Positions 1 through 10,237 of a DNA stretch of 41,273 bases are shown here, piece after piece; the stretch's first letter is position 1, and each line of letters starts with the position of its first letter. Below the pieces are notes generated by a model that saw only the letters and a program-made list of their open reading frames with translations, did not search any database and was not told the origin of the DNA. The position numbers were made by a program, and so were the translations under genes. The stretch lies in NCBI GenBank assembly GCA_030950485.1, contig JAUZRK010000019.1:1-41273 (forward strand), read 5' to 3'. The DNA comes from Candidatus Dojkabacteria bacterium (GTDB taxonomy: Bacteria > Patescibacteriota > Dojkabacteria > J137).

Positions 1-159
1 AAATAAAGTGACCATTATTTTTCTAGCGAAGAAGCGAAAGTAAAAATCAATGAGAAGGTTTCAACATGTCAATATTATCTTCACTACGGATTTATGACGG
101 TTTTCTTTAATCGTTGGCAAAGTTTTTATGGTTGTCCTACCCGAAATTCCCACGTATAA
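1..159. other. Unexplained sequence joined to a truncated ABC ATPase gene; possible assembly chimera at contig edge
   Basis: The ABC ATPase reading frame starts at TLLKLIAG, directly after the Walker A lysine position. Upstream in the same frame there is a TAA (157-159) and a non-ABC peptide instead of GxxGxGK. Confidence 0.5.
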
Positions 160-168
160 GTATCTACA

Positions 169-1140
169 TTGTTAAAACTTATAGCAGGTATCTATGATCC
201 GGATAAAGGAAGTACGCTAGAAGTACAGGGGAGGGTTATTCCTTTTCTCGAACTTGGAGTTGGATTTAATACAGATCTTACAGGATCAGAGAATATATAT
301 CTAAACGGAACAATTCTAGGAATGACTAGAGAATTTTTAGAGAATAAATTTGATGAAATAGTGAGTTTTGCTGAACTAGAGGAGTTTATAGATGAACCAG
401 TTAAAAACTATTCAAGCGGTATGATGCTTAAATTAGCTTTCTCTATAGCAATTCAAGCAGAAGCAGATATTTATATCTTAGACGAAATACTAGCGGTAGG
501 AGATGCCCTATTTCAACAAAAAAGTAAGGATGTAATTAATAAATTTATAGCAGCAGGAAAGACAGTACTATTTGTAAGTCATGATATTGGATCTATTCAG
601 AAATATTGTAATAAGGTTTTATGGTTAACTAAAGGTAATGTATCATTTTTTGGCGAGACCGATGATGCTGTAGCTATGTATAATCAGAGTCTGTTAGAAG
701 CGGAGAAGAAGAATATGAAACAAAATCAAGATCCAAATCAAGTCGGATCTTTAGAGGTAATGGTTGATAACGTAGATGTAGAAGTTAAAGACGATAACAT
801 TATTATCAAAGCGAATTTAAAACACAATAAAGCTGTAGATAATCTAAATATGAATTTTGGTATATATACAGAGGAATATGACCCAGTTACTGCTTTTAGG
901 ACCTCAGACGAGGGCGTAGAGCTTAAAAATGATACAAAAACAATTACAGCAATTGTTAAAAGATCAAATTTACTACCTGGAAAGTATTATATTAATACTG
1001 CGCTTTATGGAAATAAAGAATCAGAACCATTTCACTGGAAACGAAAGATAGGTGTTTTTATGCTAAAGAAAGATAAATCTGTTTCTAAAAAGAAAATAAG
1101 AGGAGTAATTAACTTAGAACATTCTTGGTTAAATGAATAG
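169..1140 (+). CDS. Polysaccharide ABC transporter ATP-binding protein (Wzt/TagH-like) with C-terminal Wzt_C-like domain; 5' truncated
   Basis: Signature NYSSGMMLKLAFSIA, Walker B IYILDEILAVGD, H-loop FVSHD. About 130 aa beta-rich C-terminal extension. Walker A is missing. Confidence 0.85.
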   Translation: MLKLIAGIYDPDKGSTLEVQGRVIPFLELGVGFNTDLTGSENIYLNGTILGMTREFLENKFDEIVSFAELEEFIDEPVKNYSSGMMLKLAFSIAIQAEADIYILDEILAVGDALFQQKSKDVINKFIAAGKTVLFVSHDIGSIQKYCNKVLWLTKGNVSFFGETDDAVAMYNQSLLEAEKKNMKQNQDPNQVGSLEVMVDNVDVEVKDDNIIIKANLKHNKAVDNLNMNFGIYTEEYDPVTAFRTSDEGVELKNDTKTITAIVKRSNLLPGKYYINTALYGNKESEPFHWKRKIGVFMLKKDKSVSKKKIRGVINLEHSWLNE

Positions 1141-2191
1141 TAAAAAGAAGGCTATAGTTGTTCTTGGAATGCATAAAAGCGGTACTTCAATGCTTGCTAA
1201 TCTACTGCAACTAGCTGGAGTCTATCTAGGAGAAGAAGAAAATCTTAAAGGACCAGCATACGAGAACTTATTCGGTTTTTTTGAGAATAAAGAAATTCTT
1301 GATATAAATGAACGTTTATTAGAGATACTTGGAGGCAGTTGGTACAAACTTCCACTATTTGAAACAGGTTGGGCAGAAAGCGATCATTTAAATGATCTAT
1401 ATAAAGAAGCTAAAGAGATTTTAAATAAACTTTCTGAGAATCACGCTTTAATAGGTTTTAAGGAACCTAGAACTACTGTTTTAATGCCTTTTTGGGAAAA
1501 TGTCCTTAAAGAAAACTTCGATATTAGAAATATATTAATTTATCGACAACCTAGAGAAGTTGCTAGATCTTTAATGCAACGGAATAAATTTACTGAGAAT
1601 GAGGCTATTGATATATGGTTTAAATATAATCAAATAGTCTTAGATTACTTAGAACTAAAATCATTTGAAATAATAAGATATGAAGATTTACTTGAAGATG
1701 CTGTTTCATATTCAAAGTATCTATTTGATAAGCTAAAAATTGATTATTCAGAAAATGTATTACAAGAAATATACTTTACAGTAAGTAATAGTCTTAGACA
1801 TTCTAGTTATAGTGACGAAGATTTCTTTAAGGACTCTAACTATAAACAAGAATATAAGCAATTACATAAAAAATTGATAACATTAGATAAAAAGTTGAAT
1901 TTAAGTTTTCGAAAGACAGAATTTATTGAAGACAAAGATTTACATATTAAAACCCTAGAAGATAAGCTAGATAAGATAAAAAGACAAATGAAGCAGGATT
2001 GGTCTAACTTTGAAAATGAAATGAAAAATCATGGGAAGACAATGGAGGAAAGGGATTATTATAATTGGAAATTAAAAGAATTAGAAAAAGCTTCAAAGAA
2101 TAAGGGAAATCAGGTTATAATTGCTTCTATCCCGATAATCGGGCAATTATTTATTGTGTATAAGTTTATAAAGAAGCAACTTAGTAAATGA
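1133..2191 (+). CDS. Sulfotransferase family protein with coiled-coil and hydrophobic C-terminus
   Basis: N-terminal PAPS-loop-like VVLGMHKSGTSMLANLL; IGFKEPR and YRQPREVARSL motifs; C-terminal hydrophobic segment VIIASIPIIGQLFIVY. Confidence 0.8.
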   Translation: MNSKKKAIVVLGMHKSGTSMLANLLQLAGVYLGEEENLKGPAYENLFGFFENKEILDINERLLEILGGSWYKLPLFETGWAESDHLNDLYKEAKEILNKLSENHALIGFKEPRTTVLMPFWENVLKENFDIRNILIYRQPREVARSLMQRNKFTENEAIDIWFKYNQIVLDYLELKSFEIIRYEDLLEDAVSYSKYLFDKLKIDYSENVLQEIYFTVSNSLRHSSYSDEDFFKDSNYKQEYKQLHKKLITLDKKLNLSFRKTEFIEDKDLHIKTLEDKLDKIKRQMKQDWSNFENEMKNHGKTMEERDYYNWKLKELEKASKNKGNQVIIASIPIIGQLFIVYKFIKKQLSK

Positions 2192-3132
2192 TAAAAACTA
2201 TTAATCTTAAGAAAAAGGAGACTGATTACGTCTATAGTGATGATGAATGGGATAATTCTAAGACTGAAAAATTCCTTTTAGATTTTTTTGATAAGCCCCA
2301 AAGTAAAAAAAATGAAGAAATTGAGGCACTTCTAGCTGAAGGACAGTCATGGCCTAAGATTGTACATCTTTCTCCAGAAAGACATGCTTTGTTGAATTGG
2401 TATGATTTTGAACAAGATGCCAGCCTACTTGAAATAGGAGGTGGGTTAGGTGCATTAAGCCATATTTTTCTAGAAAAAGTAAAAAATGTAACTATTAATG
2501 AATTAAGTGAAATTAGAGCAGAGGTTATAAAGAAAAGATTTAGCGATAAAAAATTTGAATTAGTAATCGGAGACATTAGAAAATATGAAGCTGAAGAGAA
2601 GTTTGATTATATTACTTTAATTGGAGTACTTGAATATGTAGCTCTTTCTGATAGCGAAGCAGATTATATTAACTCTTATGTTAATTTCTTAGAGTCTGTA
2701 TCAAAAATGTTAAAGAAGGGTGGGAAGATCTTGATAGCGATAGAGAATAAGATAGGAATGAAATATCTAACAGGGGGTAAAGAAGATCATATAGAAGATA
2801 AGTATTTTTCTAGTATAGAAGAGTATCCAAACTTTAAAAAAGAAAAAGTAAGAACATTTTCAAAATCAGAATTAGAGAGTGTAATTACAGATGCTGGTTT
2901 TTCAAAAACTAAATTTTATTATCCGTATCCAGATTATAAACTACCAAAAGTTATATTAACTGACTATGCTGTACAGAAATTAAGGCTTGAAAGTAGTAGC
3001 TTTGCTACTAACTCTGATCAGGCTAATAAGCCAACTGAGCTTTATAATGAAGTAATGTTGGCTAAGACACTTTTAAAAGATAAAACAATAAATAATTTTT
3101 CTAATTCATTCTTAGTTGAGATAACGAAATGA
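2188..3132 (+). CDS. Class I SAM-dependent methyltransferase
   Basis: Motif I ASLLEIGGGLGALS, VTINELSEIRAEVI, FDYITLIGVLEYV. ATGA overlap with the upstream gene. Confidence 0.85.
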   Translation: MIKTINLKKKETDYVYSDDEWDNSKTEKFLLDFFDKPQSKKNEEIEALLAEGQSWPKIVHLSPERHALLNWYDFEQDASLLEIGGGLGALSHIFLEKVKNVTINELSEIRAEVIKKRFSDKKFELVIGDIRKYEAEEKFDYITLIGVLEYVALSDSEADYINSYVNFLESVSKMLKKGGKILIAIENKIGMKYLTGGKEDHIEDKYFSSIEEYPNFKKEKVRTFSKSELESVITDAGFSKTKFYYPYPDYKLPKVILTDYAVQKLRLESSSFATNSDQANKPTELYNEVMLAKTLLKDKTINNFSNSFLVEITK

Positions 3133-4118
3133 GCATAGTATACGTAAGAACAAACATGTCTAGAAAGGAAAGATTTAGGATATCTACAAAGATAATCAGA
3201 GTCACTCATGAACTTTTTGTACGAAAGGAATCTATGGCGAAAGAACCTTCTCATATAAATGATATAGAAAAGAATTATAAATTCATTGATAAAAGATATG
3301 AATTCTTAAAACAGCCAAAACTTTTAAAAAAGGGGAAAGATTTTATAGACTTTGAATTTATTCCTTCAAAATCTCTATTTTATAAAGCAGAAGAATCACT
3401 TATAAATAAAAGGTTTAATGATGTATTAAATGATCTTTCAGTAGTAAATGAAATTATCAATAAATTCGAATCAGAAAAAGTTAATACTTATAAATCTAGA
3501 GGTTTTATAGAGTTATTTGATCCTGAAAGTAAGTTTTCTGATGAAGTAGAGAGAGGATGTATAAAAGATATACCTTTTGATATTACATCTGACAATCTTG
3601 TTGAAAATCAGGAGCTAGAGCTTTACTTAATTGATCCAGAATGGTTTATTAGGTTTTCAATCGAGACTAACTATTTGAAATTTAGAATCATTTACTCACT
3701 TGCTATTAGGTTGCAAAAAGTCATAAAGACACTTGTAAGTGAGGATTTCGAAGTTGTAAATATTTATGATGATTTATATATTCCTACAAAATGGATTGAA
3801 GCATTAAATTTAGATATAAAAATGTTCCCTAGGTTTATATATTATGAAGTACAATTCCAGAAAGCTCATAATTATCTATATATAAATTATGATAATTATG
3901 ATTTTTCAAATCTAGGAAATAAATACTCATCTCGATCAAAGAAAAATAGAGCATTAGTAAATGAAGCTTTAGATGGTTTGATTAATATTAATGACCTGGA
4001 AGATAATCCTAAATCTAGCTACAATGATCTAAGAGAAGAACTTGAAAATATTAAGAATTCAAGACTCTTTAGATTTAAGGAAAAACTAAATAAGCTTAGA
4101 TGGTTAAAACAAAAATAA
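3129..4118 (+). CDS. Kinase-like-fold protein (degenerate), partner of the methyltransferase
   Basis: FIDFEFIPSKSL (hinge-like) and YLIDPEWFIRFSI (D-x-EW motif) resemble the kinase-like part of methyltransferase-kinase proteins in glycan clusters. C-terminal coiled coil. Confidence 0.45.
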   Translation: MSIVYVRTNMSRKERFRISTKIIRVTHELFVRKESMAKEPSHINDIEKNYKFIDKRYEFLKQPKLLKKGKDFIDFEFIPSKSLFYKAEESLINKRFNDVLNDLSVVNEIINKFESEKVNTYKSRGFIELFDPESKFSDEVERGCIKDIPFDITSDNLVENQELELYLIDPEWFIRFSIETNYLKFRIIYSLAIRLQKVIKTLVSEDFEVVNIYDDLYIPTKWIEALNLDIKMFPRFIYYEVQFQKAHNYLYINYDNYDFSNLGNKYSSRSKKNRALVNEALDGLININDLEDNPKSSYNDLREELENIKNSRLFRFKEKLNKLRWLKQK

Positions 4119-5893
4119 AAAAAATTCGCTTCATAAAAGAATCTTCAGAAATAGAATCATTCAATAGAGAAAACGAGAAATACAATCTTGATATAGAGCT
4201 TAGGACTAACAATGATATTAACTCATTCTTTTCAAATCTCGGTAACAATTCAGAAGAAGAATACGTATTAGTACTATTAGGAAGGGTATATATAAATAGA
4301 AACTTTGATAAATTTATCGAGCTATCTATAGAAAAAGCTAATAAACAGTATGGGGAAGAAAGCTGGGGGGCGATTAGTCCTGAAGGATTTAAAATATATA
4401 GTGATAAAGAAACTAAACCAATAAATTTTGTTAAAAAAGGTACTAACTCCACTAGAGGAATTCCATATAACACAAAAGATTTATTACCTTCATCTACACT
4501 TTCGAATAGAGTTATTTTGATAAATTTAAAGAATATTAAAGATAAATCGATTAGTTTTAATATTACTTCTGCTAAAAATATTGGATTTAATTTAGCATTT
4601 ACATTTTTTAATTCAGGGTTAATATGTCTGATTGACTCATTACTTTTCTGTATATACGATGAAGAATCTTATCTAGATAAAATTGAGCTTTCTTCTAGTT
4701 ATAAAAATATACTAAATGATGAGACTATAAATACTTCTGATTCTAACGCTGCACTTAATGGTGAGGGAAAAATAAATTATAAACAATTAGTTATAAATTC
4801 TTTTAAATTATTAGATTTAAAACGTAAAAAACTAACATTTATAGCAAGAGCATATCCAGGTAATTCAACAGAAACCCTTCAGAGAAGATTTAAATTTTTA
4901 GAACAAGTTATTAGTAATAATAGTTCATTAATAACACCTAAAGTTTTAATTTCTGCTAATGGATATGAAAAACAATCAGAAAAATACCTCAAATTACAAG
5001 ATCTAATTAAAACTTACGGAAAGCTTAATATAGAGTTTGTTGAGACTAATGATTATTCAGAAAAATATCCTAGAGTTTCAAATATTGAAAATGCAGTTAA
5101 GCATATAAAATCTGAGGATAGCTCTTATGTTATTTTTGTTGATGGAGACGACTTTACACCTAATGATAATCTTTTAGGGCAAATTGATCTAGTACTTGGT
5201 AATGAAACAATAATTATTGGAGATTCTAAAAAATATAATGAAAAATGGGAAGGAGATGAATTGAAATCCCAACAGGATTTGGGAGTTTATAAAGGAAATA
5301 AGTTTTATAAAAATTTAATTGGTGGAAGTTATGTTCCAATTTCATCTATCATTTATCCAATTAAGGCATTAAAAGAAGTATTTAAGAATCATGAGCTTAA
5401 AGGAGACTACCTTGAAGATTACTTTATTCTTTTAAATTCTTTTAAATATGCAAACCCAATTTACTATCCTATTATTATAGGGGGAATTTCTTTTTATGAA
5501 GAAAATACGGTTGGACAGCAAGATAGGACTCACTGGTTATATAGCGAGGCAGATTTTATGAATGAGTATATACTTAAAAATGATTACTCTAGTTCTATAT
5601 ATAAATTTACAAATAGCTTAGGCGAGAGCGCAAGAGTAGTTTCTGACTGGGAAAAAGCAATAAATAGGTATAATGAGTTAGAAAAATTTTATGCGTCTAG
5701 TAATTTAGATGAGCCATTAAATAAAGATAAGGGAAATAATGACGTCTTAGAAATTGCAGATAAATTTAGTAATGTATTAGGTTTAGATGAATTAAGAACT
5801 AAAAATCTACGTGATATATTTTCTTATTCGCTTAATTTTGTGAAAATAAAAAATAGAAAAGTAGTAAAAATACTTAGAAAGTTTAATAAATAA
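4100..5893 (+). CDS. GT-A type glycosyltransferase
   Basis: KLTFIARAYPGNSTETLQRR...SYVIFVDGDDFTPND with DxDD; in the glycosyltransferase operon. Confidence 0.6.
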   Translation: MVKTKIKKIRFIKESSEIESFNRENEKYNLDIELRTNNDINSFFSNLGNNSEEEYVLVLLGRVYINRNFDKFIELSIEKANKQYGEESWGAISPEGFKIYSDKETKPINFVKKGTNSTRGIPYNTKDLLPSSTLSNRVILINLKNIKDKSISFNITSAKNIGFNLAFTFFNSGLICLIDSLLFCIYDEESYLDKIELSSSYKNILNDETINTSDSNAALNGEGKINYKQLVINSFKLLDLKRKKLTFIARAYPGNSTETLQRRFKFLEQVISNNSSLITPKVLISANGYEKQSEKYLKLQDLIKTYGKLNIEFVETNDYSEKYPRVSNIENAVKHIKSEDSSYVIFVDGDDFTPNDNLLGQIDLVLGNETIIIGDSKKYNEKWEGDELKSQQDLGVYKGNKFYKNLIGGSYVPISSIIYPIKALKEVFKNHELKGDYLEDYFILLNSFKYANPIYYPIIIGGISFYEENTVGQQDRTHWLYSEADFMNEYILKNDYSSSIYKFTNSLGESARVVSDWEKAINRYNELEKFYASSNLDEPLNKDKGNNDVLEIADKFSNVLGLDELRTKNLRDIFSYSLNFVKIKNRKVVKILRKFNK

Positions 5894-6741
5894 TGAAAAG
5901 AATTGATGTTCAAATATTATTATATGATTCATTGGAAGCTATAAATGCTTTGATGAAGAGCCTTGTGCTATTAGACAGTAGCGAATATAAATTAGTGATT
6001 CATTTTGTTAAACATGATGACTTACCAAAAGATTCCTATTTAGATTTATTAGAAGTTTATAAAAAAGATATCAAATTTAGTTTTGATGAGAATACTAATA
6101 TAGGTTTCGGAAACGGTCATAACTGGCTATTTGAAAAGTATAAAGATAAATATGAAGAACTTATTTGGATACTTAATCCAGATACAATAGTATTTCATAA
6201 TGCATTAATAAACTTAGAAGACTATATTTCTAAAATTCCTAATAATTGGGGAATATTAGAGTTTAAACAAATACCAGAGGAAAATCCAAAGGACTATGAT
6301 CCAGAAACATTGATTACAAATCGTTGCGCAAGTACATCTATGATAGTTAAAAAGGAAGCTTTTGAAAAAGTTGGAGGATACGACTCTAATTTTTTTATGT
6401 ACGTTGAGGATATGGATCTTTCTTGGAGAATTAGAATAGAAGGATATAAATTATATTTACTTCCTAGATGTAAGGTTGTTCACGAAATTGGAAGTTCTTC
6501 TCGAAAAGAAGATGAAGAAATATTTGAGAATGAATTTATGATTACACATATTCTAGCAGGAGAGTATTATCTACTTCAGAAATTCAATATGGATTCAAAA
6601 GAAAAATTGGAAGAGATACAAAATCATAAATGGAAGGACAAAATTATGGAAGTCTATAGAAAGATTGTAAGACAAGGAATTAATCGTATTGATGTTCCTG
6701 AATTTATAAAAGAAAACAATTACTCAAAAGCTAGATGGTAG
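5893..6741 (+). CDS. Glycosyltransferase family 2 (rhamnosyltransferase-like)
   Basis: NIGFGNGHNWLFEKY, LIWILNPDTIV, ASTSMIVKKEAFEKVGGYDSNFFMYVEDMDLSWRI. Confidence 0.88.
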   Translation: MKRIDVQILLYDSLEAINALMKSLVLLDSSEYKLVIHFVKHDDLPKDSYLDLLEVYKKDIKFSFDENTNIGFGNGHNWLFEKYKDKYEELIWILNPDTIVFHNALINLEDYISKIPNNWGILEFKQIPEENPKDYDPETLITNRCASTSMIVKKEAFEKVGGYDSNFFMYVEDMDLSWRIRIEGYKLYLLPRCKVVHEIGSSSRKEDEEIFENEFMITHILAGEYYLLQKFNMDSKEKLEEIQNHKWKDKIMEVYRKIVRQGINRIDVPEFIKENNYSKARW

Positions 6742-7586
6742 AGAATAAACTAACAATTTTAGTAAAAAAGAATGAAGATAAGATAGGCTTTTTGGAGGAT
6801 AGCCTATATTCCTTAACGCTTATTAAAGAAATTAAATTTGAGGTTGTAATAGTTTCAGAGAGCTCTACTGATGAAGAACTTATACAGTTGATAGAAAAAA
6901 TGTCGAATTACTTTACAATTTCTATTTATAAAAGTAAGTTTAAAAATGTATTGGACAGATTCAATGAAGCACTTACTAACGTTGAAAATGAATATGCTTT
7001 ATTAATAGATGATAGTACAGTAATTCTTCCAGACCTTAATTTCTTGATTAAAGAATTAAAAGATAAAAAAGAACTGAATTTAGCTTATGGGGATATTAAA
7101 GCTAGCAAACTAAGATTAAAAAATTCTGAATTCTATACTTATACTAAAGAATTAAGAAGAATTGATACCAATTTAAATAAGTTTGATTTAATATTTAATC
7201 CGGTTTTATACTTAGAAGCTTGTTTATTTAGAACTGAATCATTTAATACAGCTGAATTTGATAAAAATTTTCATTATTATCAAAGATGGAAGTTTATAAA
7301 AGATATTTTACTAAAGGATAATAGTAAAATTTTGCATGTAGAGAAGTTTGTAGTATTAGTAAATAAACTCGATAAAGATAAAAACTTTGAAGCTGAAGAT
7401 TTTTCAGTAAAAGAAAAAGAATTAATATGGGATGAAATCTATACTAAAGGGATTAGTTTAATAGGTGATGATCTGAAATCATTAAAAGAAAAATTTGATA
7501 GATTTAAAGATCAAAAAGTCTTAGAAAGCAGTTTAGGAATAAAGAAAGAAATGAAAAATTTTATAAAAAGAGTTATTAAAAAATAA
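6735..7586 (+). CDS. GT2-like glycosyltransferase
   Basis: LTILVKKNEDKIGFLEDSLYSL; FKNVLDRFNEALTNVENEYALLIDDSTVILPDLN. Confidence 0.6.
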   Translation: MVENKLTILVKKNEDKIGFLEDSLYSLTLIKEIKFEVVIVSESSTDEELIQLIEKMSNYFTISIYKSKFKNVLDRFNEALTNVENEYALLIDDSTVILPDLNFLIKELKDKKELNLAYGDIKASKLRLKNSEFYTYTKELRRIDTNLNKFDLIFNPVLYLEACLFRTESFNTAEFDKNFHYYQRWKFIKDILLKDNSKILHVEKFVVLVNKLDKDKNFEAEDFSVKEKELIWDEIYTKGISLIGDDLKSLKEKFDRFKDQKVLESSLGIKKEMKNFIKRVIKK

Positions 7587-8957
7587 ATGAAAAACGTTTT
7601 GATACTTTCTGTATCGTCAGTTAAAACTAATAAGAATAAAGTAGTTGAAGGCGGAGGAATTAGATCTATGAGGTTAGCTAAAGGTCTATTAGCAAATAAG
7701 TTAAATGTGACTGTGGCTATTCCATACCACTACGAACTAAGTGAAAGTGAATTCGAGGGGATTAATCTTATGAAATGGGAGTTTACGCCAGAGTTTAAGA
7801 CTAAAATGAATTCATTTGATACTGTAACAGTTCAATATACCAGGGGAGACTTAATAGAGTACGTAGTTAAAAATGTTTCAAAAAATGTACAGTTAATTGC
7901 AGATCTATATGTTCCTATATATGTTGAAGTTCCAGCTAGAAATTCTGAAGATAAGGTTACTGAATACAAACATTTTATAAATGATTTAAATTATTGGAAT
8001 TTAGCATTTAAAAGAGCTGATTTATTCCTATATGCAAATGAATATCAAAAAATCATGTATATGGGAGTTATGGCAGCTCTTGGTCGAATGAATCCTATTA
8101 CTTACCACGAGGATATTTTAATTCATTGTCCTTTAGGCTATGAAAATATTGAGAGAAAAGAAGAGTATATGGCGTTTAAAGGTAAGATGGTTTCTCAGGA
8201 TTCATTTGCGATTTTATGGTTTGGAGGATTATACCCATGGTTTGATATCGGGGAGCTGATTGAAGCGGTAAATGAATTAAGCAAAGATTATCCTAAGGTT
8301 AAATTGTTAATTCTAGGAGGAAAGAATCCATTCAATACAAACAAAGATTTTATTAAGCAATATGATGAAGTAGTTTCTAATGTCGCTAAACTTGGAATTA
8401 AGGATAAATCAGTATTCTTTAATGATTGGGTTGAATTTGATGATTTAATAAATTGGTTTAAATCAGTAGATGTTGTAGTTAGTTTAAATACGACTGGTTT
8501 AGAGAATAATTTTTCTTGGAGGACTAGAACTATTGATATTACTTCAATGGATACGCCTATAATAACTAATGGGGGAGATCCAGTTAGTGAGATACTTATA
8601 GAAAATGAAGCTGCTGTAAGACTTGCAGATGTTAAAAAAGAAACTATTAAGGCGTCTCTTGAATCATTATTAAAAGATGCAGGTGAACTAGAAAAGTTAA
8701 AAAAGAATTTAATTGAATTTAAACCAACTTGGTATGTTGAAAATCTTACTTCTAAACTAGCTGAGTTAATTTTTGAGGGGAAAAGAGCTAAAGATCTTGA
8801 AATAGCTAATGAAATTGATCAAAGCAGGAACGAGGCTGAGTTATTTACTTTTAAAAGAAAGATCTCTAGAAAGTTTGTAAAGGCTGTAGAATATATCGAT
8901 AATAATGGCGTGATTCATACTTTGAAGAAAATTATTAAGAAGATTTTAAGGAAATAA
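7587..8957 (+). CDS. Glycosyltransferase group 1 (GT4-like)
   Basis: GGGIRSMRLAKGLLANKLNVTVAIPYH; AILWFGGLYPWFDIGELIEAVNEL; TRTIDITSMDTPIITNGGDPVSEIL. Confidence 0.8.
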   Translation: MKNVLILSVSSVKTNKNKVVEGGGIRSMRLAKGLLANKLNVTVAIPYHYELSESEFEGINLMKWEFTPEFKTKMNSFDTVTVQYTRGDLIEYVVKNVSKNVQLIADLYVPIYVEVPARNSEDKVTEYKHFINDLNYWNLAFKRADLFLYANEYQKIMYMGVMAALGRMNPITYHEDILIHCPLGYENIERKEEYMAFKGKMVSQDSFAILWFGGLYPWFDIGELIEAVNELSKDYPKVKLLILGGKNPFNTNKDFIKQYDEVVSNVAKLGIKDKSVFFNDWVEFDDLINWFKSVDVVVSLNTTGLENNFSWRTRTIDITSMDTPIITNGGDPVSEILIENEAAVRLADVKKETIKASLESLLKDAGELEKLKKNLIEFKPTWYVENLTSKLAELIFEGKRAKDLEIANEIDQSRNEAELFTFKRKISRKFVKAVEYIDNNGVIHTLKKIIKKILRK

Positions 8958-10237
8958 TGAGAATACTACTGATTGTACATGACTATCTACCTACTTTTAC
9001 CTCTGGTACAGAAGTATATACGCATGATCTTGCTCAATCCCTAAGTAAACTTGGACATGAGGTTAAGATTTTTACTGTAGAAGCTTATAGTAAGTTTCAT
9101 GAAGATAAGTATGTTGAGAGATATTTTGAGGACAGTGTAGAGGTAATAAAAGTCCATCGAAAAGACATGAATCATAGAGTTAAACTTAATGATACTCTAG
9201 TTAATAATATATTAGATAAAGAGTTTAAAGATTTTGTAGCTGAATTTAAACCTGAGCTAACACATATACAGCATTTAATAACAATGTCTCTAACCTTTAT
9301 AGATATTTTAAAAGAGAGCAGATCTAAGGTTATTTATACTATTCACGACCTTTGGTTTATGTGTCCAACTATTAGAAATTATATAAACGGAGCCCCATGT
9401 CTTTGTACAAATGAAAAAGCCTCAGGAACTTGTTCAGGGTTAGTTTTAAATGAATCATTTAAACTTGAAAATTATAAAGATCCTGTTTCTAAGTTTATAG
9501 CTAGACTTAAATGGATGATTCAGAGAAAGAAGCGAAATCAAACTTTTAAACAATATCTTCTAAAAGTAGATAAGATGATAGTTCCTTCAGAATTCCTTTA
9601 TAGACGATTAATATCATTCCTTGGCGAAGAAAATAAAGGTAGAGTAGTGAAAATTCAGCATGGAATGAATATCGATAAAGATTTTGAAAAAAGAAAAGTC
9701 TCATCAGACGATAAGATAAAAATATTGTACCCATCAAATTTAAGTATTTCCAAAGGAGTTGCAGATGTAGAGAGAGCTTTTGAAAAACTCGAAAAGGAAT
9801 ATGATAATTATGAATTAATACTTGCTGGCCCACATGAAGAAGATTCAGAAACTGTTCGATTTATGGATAAATTACAAAATTTGAACAATGTTAAGTATAT
9901 TGGAAAGTATAAGCCTGAAGAAAGGTTTGATTTGTTTGCAAAGTCAGATTTAGTTTTAATTCCATCCCAGTGGGATGATATTTATAACTTAGTTTTAGAT
10001 GAGGCTTTGGTAACAAAGAAATTTGTTATAGTAACAAATAAGGGTGCAATGCCGGAGAGAGTTGTCGAGGGAGAGAATGGATTTATATATGAAGTGGATA
10101 GTACAGGAAATAATTTATATGAAGCTATAAAAAAGATTTTGGATAATCCATTAATTTTAAATAGAGAAGCTCCTAAGAAATGGTTATCACAAAAAGAACA
10201 TATTAATGAAGTTATAAAAGTATACAATGCAGAATAA
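8957..10237 (+). CDS. Glycosyltransferase family 4
   Basis: GTEVYTHDLAQSLSKLGHEVKIFT, IKILYPSNLSISKGVADVERAF, DLVLIPSQWDDIYNLVLDEALVTKK, GENGFIYE. Confidence 0.9.
   Translation: MRILLIVHDYLPTFTSGTEVYTHDLAQSLSKLGHEVKIFTVEAYSKFHEDKYVERYFEDSVEVIKVHRKDMNHRVKLNDTLVNNILDKEFKDFVAEFKPELTHIQHLITMSLTFIDILKESRSKVIYTIHDLWFMCPTIRNYINGAPCLCTNEKASGTCSGLVLNESFKLENYKDPVSKFIARLKWMIQRKKRNQTFKQYLLKVDKMIVPSEFLYRRLISFLGEENKGRVVKIQHGMNIDKDFEKRKVSSDDKIKILYPSNLSISKGVADVERAFEKLEKEYDNYELILAGPHEEDSETVRFMDKLQNLNNVKYIGKYKPEERFDLFAKSDLVLIPSQWDDIYNLVLDEALVTKKFVIVTNKGAMPERVVEGENGFIYEVDSTGNNLYEAIKKILDNPLILNREAPKKWLSQKEHINEVIKVYNAE

Noticed and set aside
2232-2576. Antisense ORF track entries inside + strand operon genes (also 3042-3254, 4096-4473, 9546-9833, 9982-10227)
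   Set aside because: Shadow ORFs opposite well-supported coding genes; low-complexity translations with no domain signal.
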